This document shows positions 61,128-64,000 of a stretch of 64,000 nucleotides of DNA, piece after piece. Each line of letters starts with the position of its first letter. Within the stretch, counting starts at the first letter, position 1. The translations under genes and the position numbers were made by a program. Below the pieces are notes generated by a model. That model did no database searches. It worked only from the letters and a program-made list of their open reading frames with translations, and was not told the DNA's origin. The stretch covers positions 5,022,001 to 5,086,000 of the forward strand of contig JAXRKN010000038.1 in assembly GCA_038502055.1 (NCBI GenBank), written 5' to 3'. This DNA is from Tanytarsus gracilentus (taxonomy: Eukaryota; Arthropoda; Insecta; Diptera; Chironomidae).

Positions 61128-61844
61128 CTGATTTTTTTTACCTTTTATTATATTTTTTTAAAATTTTAATTCCTTTATTCAGAAATTGAAAGTCAACAAA
61201 TTTAATGTTAATATCATACTTTTTTTTTTTTTAAAATTGAATTAGTAGGAGAAAAAAAAATCTAATATACCAATAATATAAAAATAAGATGAGTGGAAGA
61301 AAAATCCAACTATTTCTAACTAAAAAATAAAGAAATACAATTTTTTACACATAAAAAAGACCCTGAGCCACTGTAGAGTCACTGGTAAAATATAAATTTT
61401 ATATTATGAGAATCCCGATGTAAACAAAAGTTAAAAATGTTGAAGGATTTCAAAAAATATAACCCCAAAAATAAGCACAAACTCAAAATTAAGCATGTAT
61501 ATAATGTTCTTCTAAAATATTAATTTATTTAGTGATAATCATTATTTATAAAAATTTTCATCCAAATGGATCAGAATAGATACAAATAGTTGGAAGTCAA
61601 ATAAAATAGAGTAGTTATAATATAAAATATATTTTTTAAAATTAATAATGAAATTATACGAAAATTTTTAATACAAACCAATCGTTGCAACTTTATTTAT
61701 TAATTCGAATTTATAATCACTTAATATTTTTAAAAAATAAAAAAAAAAATAAAATAAAACAAAAAAAAAAATTAAAAATAAAAAATAAATAAAATTGTAT
61801 GATATGTAATATAATGTTTTCAGAATTTATACCTTTATTAGACC
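61128..61844. other. AT-rich spacer
   Basis: Extremely AT-rich spacer between glycosyltransferase copies 1 and 2, including A-rich runs near 61735-61800. Nothing else recognised. Confidence 0.5.
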
Positions 61845-62922
61845 CTTAAAAGAAAACTTTTCCGTCATAAAAAATATATGGAGTGAGCCTTTAAACGTTA
61901 GCGAGTCATCAAATTTTTTATTGAACGCTTGGATAAAGAAAACTAAAGCAGACGCGCAATTAGAGAGGTAAATTAAAATTCATTTTTTTTGGAAATTTTT
62001 TAAAACTAAAAATTTTTTAGCCCGCACAAATCCTGACATGGATGTTTATTTTTTATTTGGCACCAATTCCGATGGAGTGAACATGAAATATTCTGATATG
62101 GTTGAAGGACTTCTCTCTTATCCAAACATTCACTTGCGATATATTAATCCAAAAGAATTTTCTAAGGGCACAAAACTCGAAAACTTTTTTCAACGTGGTG
62201 CTATGGACAAATCCTCATTTCCCATTGAACATGCTGCTGATGTAATGCGTGTACTGATTCTCAACAAATATGGCGGACAATATCTGGATCTGGATATTAT
62301 TTCATTGGTACCACTTAGCGTTATTAACCGTCAAAACTTTGCATGCTGTGAAGGTGACAATATGGTTGCGAATGGCATCATGAACTTGGATGCTGACGAG
62401 TCTGGTGGGAAAGCAATCTCAAATAAATATTTAGAGTAAAAATTCACTTTTCTTTAATGATAATTTTAATTTTTAAATATTTTTCAAGATTCATTGATAA
62501 AGACTACGCACCATCAGTGTGGGGTGGAAATGGTAAGAAAAATATTTATTCACTTTTTTAAAATTTACTAAATTTATAATTTAGGTCCTTTCATGTTCAC
62601 AAAAGCAGTAAAGAGCTACTGCAATGAAACGACTTTGTCAGCGGGAAAAGAAACGAAATGTGGAAATTTCTCAACACTCCCAACCGCAAAGTGTTACCCA
62701 ATTTTTTATGGCGAGTGGAAGACTGTTTTTAAAGACGAGAACAAAGATTATGTTCTTAAAAAGTTAAACGAAACGGGTGCTTACTTTCTTCATGTGTGGA
62801 ATAAAATGCAAGATTTTGATAAAACTACTTTTAACTTGACATTTGATTCAAACTCGGCTTACATGCATCTGGCAAAAATTCACTGTCCAAAAGTTTACGA
62901 ATCACTTGTAAAATACTTTTAG
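61845..62922 (+). pseudogene. A4GALT/Gb3-synthase-like glycosyltransferase, copy 2 (exon 1 damaged)
   Basis: Family: type II Golgi enzymes adding alpha-1,4-linked Gal or GalNAc to glycolipids (Drosophila alpha4GT type). Exons 2-4 are intact and in phase: 62021-62435, 62489-62532 and 62585-62922. They encode NPDMDVYFLFGT, the DXD motif within NKYGGQYLDLDIISLVP (metal/UDP-sugar binding), CCEGDNMVANG, FIDKDYAPSVWGGNG and a C terminus with GAYFLHVWNKMQ. By alignment with copy 3, exon 1 is 61845-61975. It still shows KFFIE and a SRR(A) echo of the SxRQACxVES motif, but the frame carries TGA, TAG and TAA stops. The anchor and first strand are therefore lost unless an alternative first exon exists. 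An ATG-started product from 62038 would lack these parts. Confidence 0.7.
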
Positions 62923-63091
62923 GAGTTTAAACCTATTTTTTATAAATTGTGTTAAGAACATTTGGAGTTGATAGTAAAATTAAAGAATGACACTTCTAAT
63001 TTGATGATGGAGTAAAATAAAAATAATGAAATCTGAATGAGCTCTAACGTGTGCATAAAAAATGTGAATAACCTCAAGATGCAGAGATCGC

Positions 63092-63097
63092 AATAAA
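63092..63097 (+). promoter_or_regulatory. Polyadenylation signal of glycosyltransferase copy 2
   Basis: AATAAA (in AATAAATAAAATAAA) lies about 170 bases after the copy 2 stop codon. Confidence 0.4.
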
Positions 63098-63444
63098 TAA
63101 AATAAAATGCAAATTCCGGGTTTTTACTTTTGCAACATAATTGATAAAATTATCATCGTGAGTGTTAAGCAGTAATGTAAAGGAAAGTTTCTTCAGCAAG
63201 AACTTTACATTCAGTTCTAACGTAAATGCACCTAAACTGCAACCAATAAAAACGAAAAAAAATGCTTTTTAATTAATACTGAACGCTGACAGAAATATTT
63301 TAAACTTTACGAAAAAAAAAGTTTTATGACTGAAGTAAATTCCAAGTAAGAAAGTGATATAGTTTGTTTGTTTTACTGTTATCAATGTTTTTATCTTAGT
63401 TCTATATTTTAATTTGTTTTAGATTGAATTACAGAAGCGAAATT

Positions 63445-64000
63445 AAATTGGATGCCCATCAAAGATGTTTTCTTATTCTTTTCTTGACATCTTTAGTTAC
63501 ATTCGACTTTTTTTACCACGCAATTAACAAAGATAAAAGTGTTTAAAAAATGAAGGTTTTTAGTTTTCCACTAAAAAATATTTTGGATGGTGAAGCAACT
63601 TTAAACGTGTCAGTGGGTCATCAAATTTTTCTCATTGAAACGCATTTTGATAAAGAAAGAATTCTCTCAAAGCCGAGACAAGCGTGCACAGTTGAATCAG
63701 CAGGTAAATTCAAATTTATTTGGAAACATTTGGAAATTTTAAAAACCAAAACATTTTTAACTCGCACAAATCCTGACATGGATATTTATTTTTTATTTAG
63801 CACAAATTCCGATGGAGTGAACATGAAATATTCTGATATGGTTGAAGGACTTCTGTCTTATCCAAACATTCACTTGCGATACATTAATCCAAAAGAATTT
63901 TCTAAGGGCACAAAACTCGAAAATTTCTTTCAATTCGAATTCAAACTCAAGCAACTGGCGAAAATTCACTGTCCAAAAGTTTACGAATCACTTGTAAAAT
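63445..64000 (+). pseudogene. A4GALT-like glycosyltransferase, copy 3 (internally deleted)
   Basis: Exon 1 is better kept here than in copy 2. The frame encodes a membrane-anchor-like segment (CFLILFLTSLVTFDFFYHAI), one in-frame TAA, then from ATG 63550 MKVFSFPLKNIL, a HQIFLIET segment and SKPRQACTVESA, ending at a donor GTAAAT (63703). The next exon lacks the acceptor: the AG at the matching place in copy 2 is AA near 63757. Its frame starts like copy 2 (NPDMDIYFLF) but jumps from KLENFFQ straight to AKIHCPKVYESLVK, deleting the DXD region and all later catalytic parts. The sequence runs to the window edge. Confidence 0.8.

Overview
The window is AT-rich animal DNA, almost certainly from a nematoceran (midge-like) dipteran. 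Genes are spliced with GT/AG introns, many only 44-70 bp long. Long coding exons carry glutamine- and serine-rich runs, and proteins match insect families closely: Kismet, COX4, a SLC25A19-type carrier, DUS1L and SLC35B4. The first gene has a Cys-rich CXCXC module of the kind known from chironomid Balbiani ring 3 secretions and VEGF-C-like proteins. That hints at Chironomidae but does not prove it. I found no bacterial genes, rRNA, tRNA or CRISPR array.

Layout. 1-3.4 kb (+): 3' part of a secreted protein joining a CXCXC Cys-rich region to seven tandem bulb-type-lectin-like domains. 4.7-23.2 kb (-): the chromatin remodeller kismet (CHD7/8/9 class). I reconstruct 15 coding exons whose phases all agree (13,914 coding bases, 4,637 residues). 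A single-exon coiled-coil gene resembling ciliary CCDC113/CCDC96 proteins lies inside one kismet intron on the same strand. 25.8-26.8 kb (-): single-exon mitochondrial carrier of the thiamine pyrophosphate type. 26.8-37.0 kb: about 10 kb without a recognisable gene, full of short-period low-complexity tracts. 37.0-37.5 kb (+): a short three-exon lipocalin-like secreted protein. 38.4-40.1 kb (-): tRNA-dihydrouridine synthase DUS1L. 43.5-45.9 kb (-): single-exon DHHC palmitoyltransferase. 47.5-48.8 kb: a composite repeat with a 17-bp satellite. 49.6-52.0 kb (+): Golgi carbohydrate sulfotransferase with a hAT-type element in intron 1. 57.4-58.1 kb (+): COX4. 58.5-60.1 kb: a TIR element whose right end runs into the coding end of a SLC35B4-like nucleotide-sugar transporter (-). 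60.8-64.0 kb (+): three copies of an A4GALT/Gb3-synthase-like glycosyltransferase, each damaged differently.

The genes form no single pathway. Three of them (sulfotransferase, nucleotide-sugar transporter, glycosyltransferase copies) belong to Golgi glycan synthesis, but nothing shows co-regulation. The most unusual content is the lectin/CXCXC mosaic protein and the right-hand 6 kb. There, a transposon end supplies the last codons of a transporter, next to a decaying tandem glycosyltransferase family.
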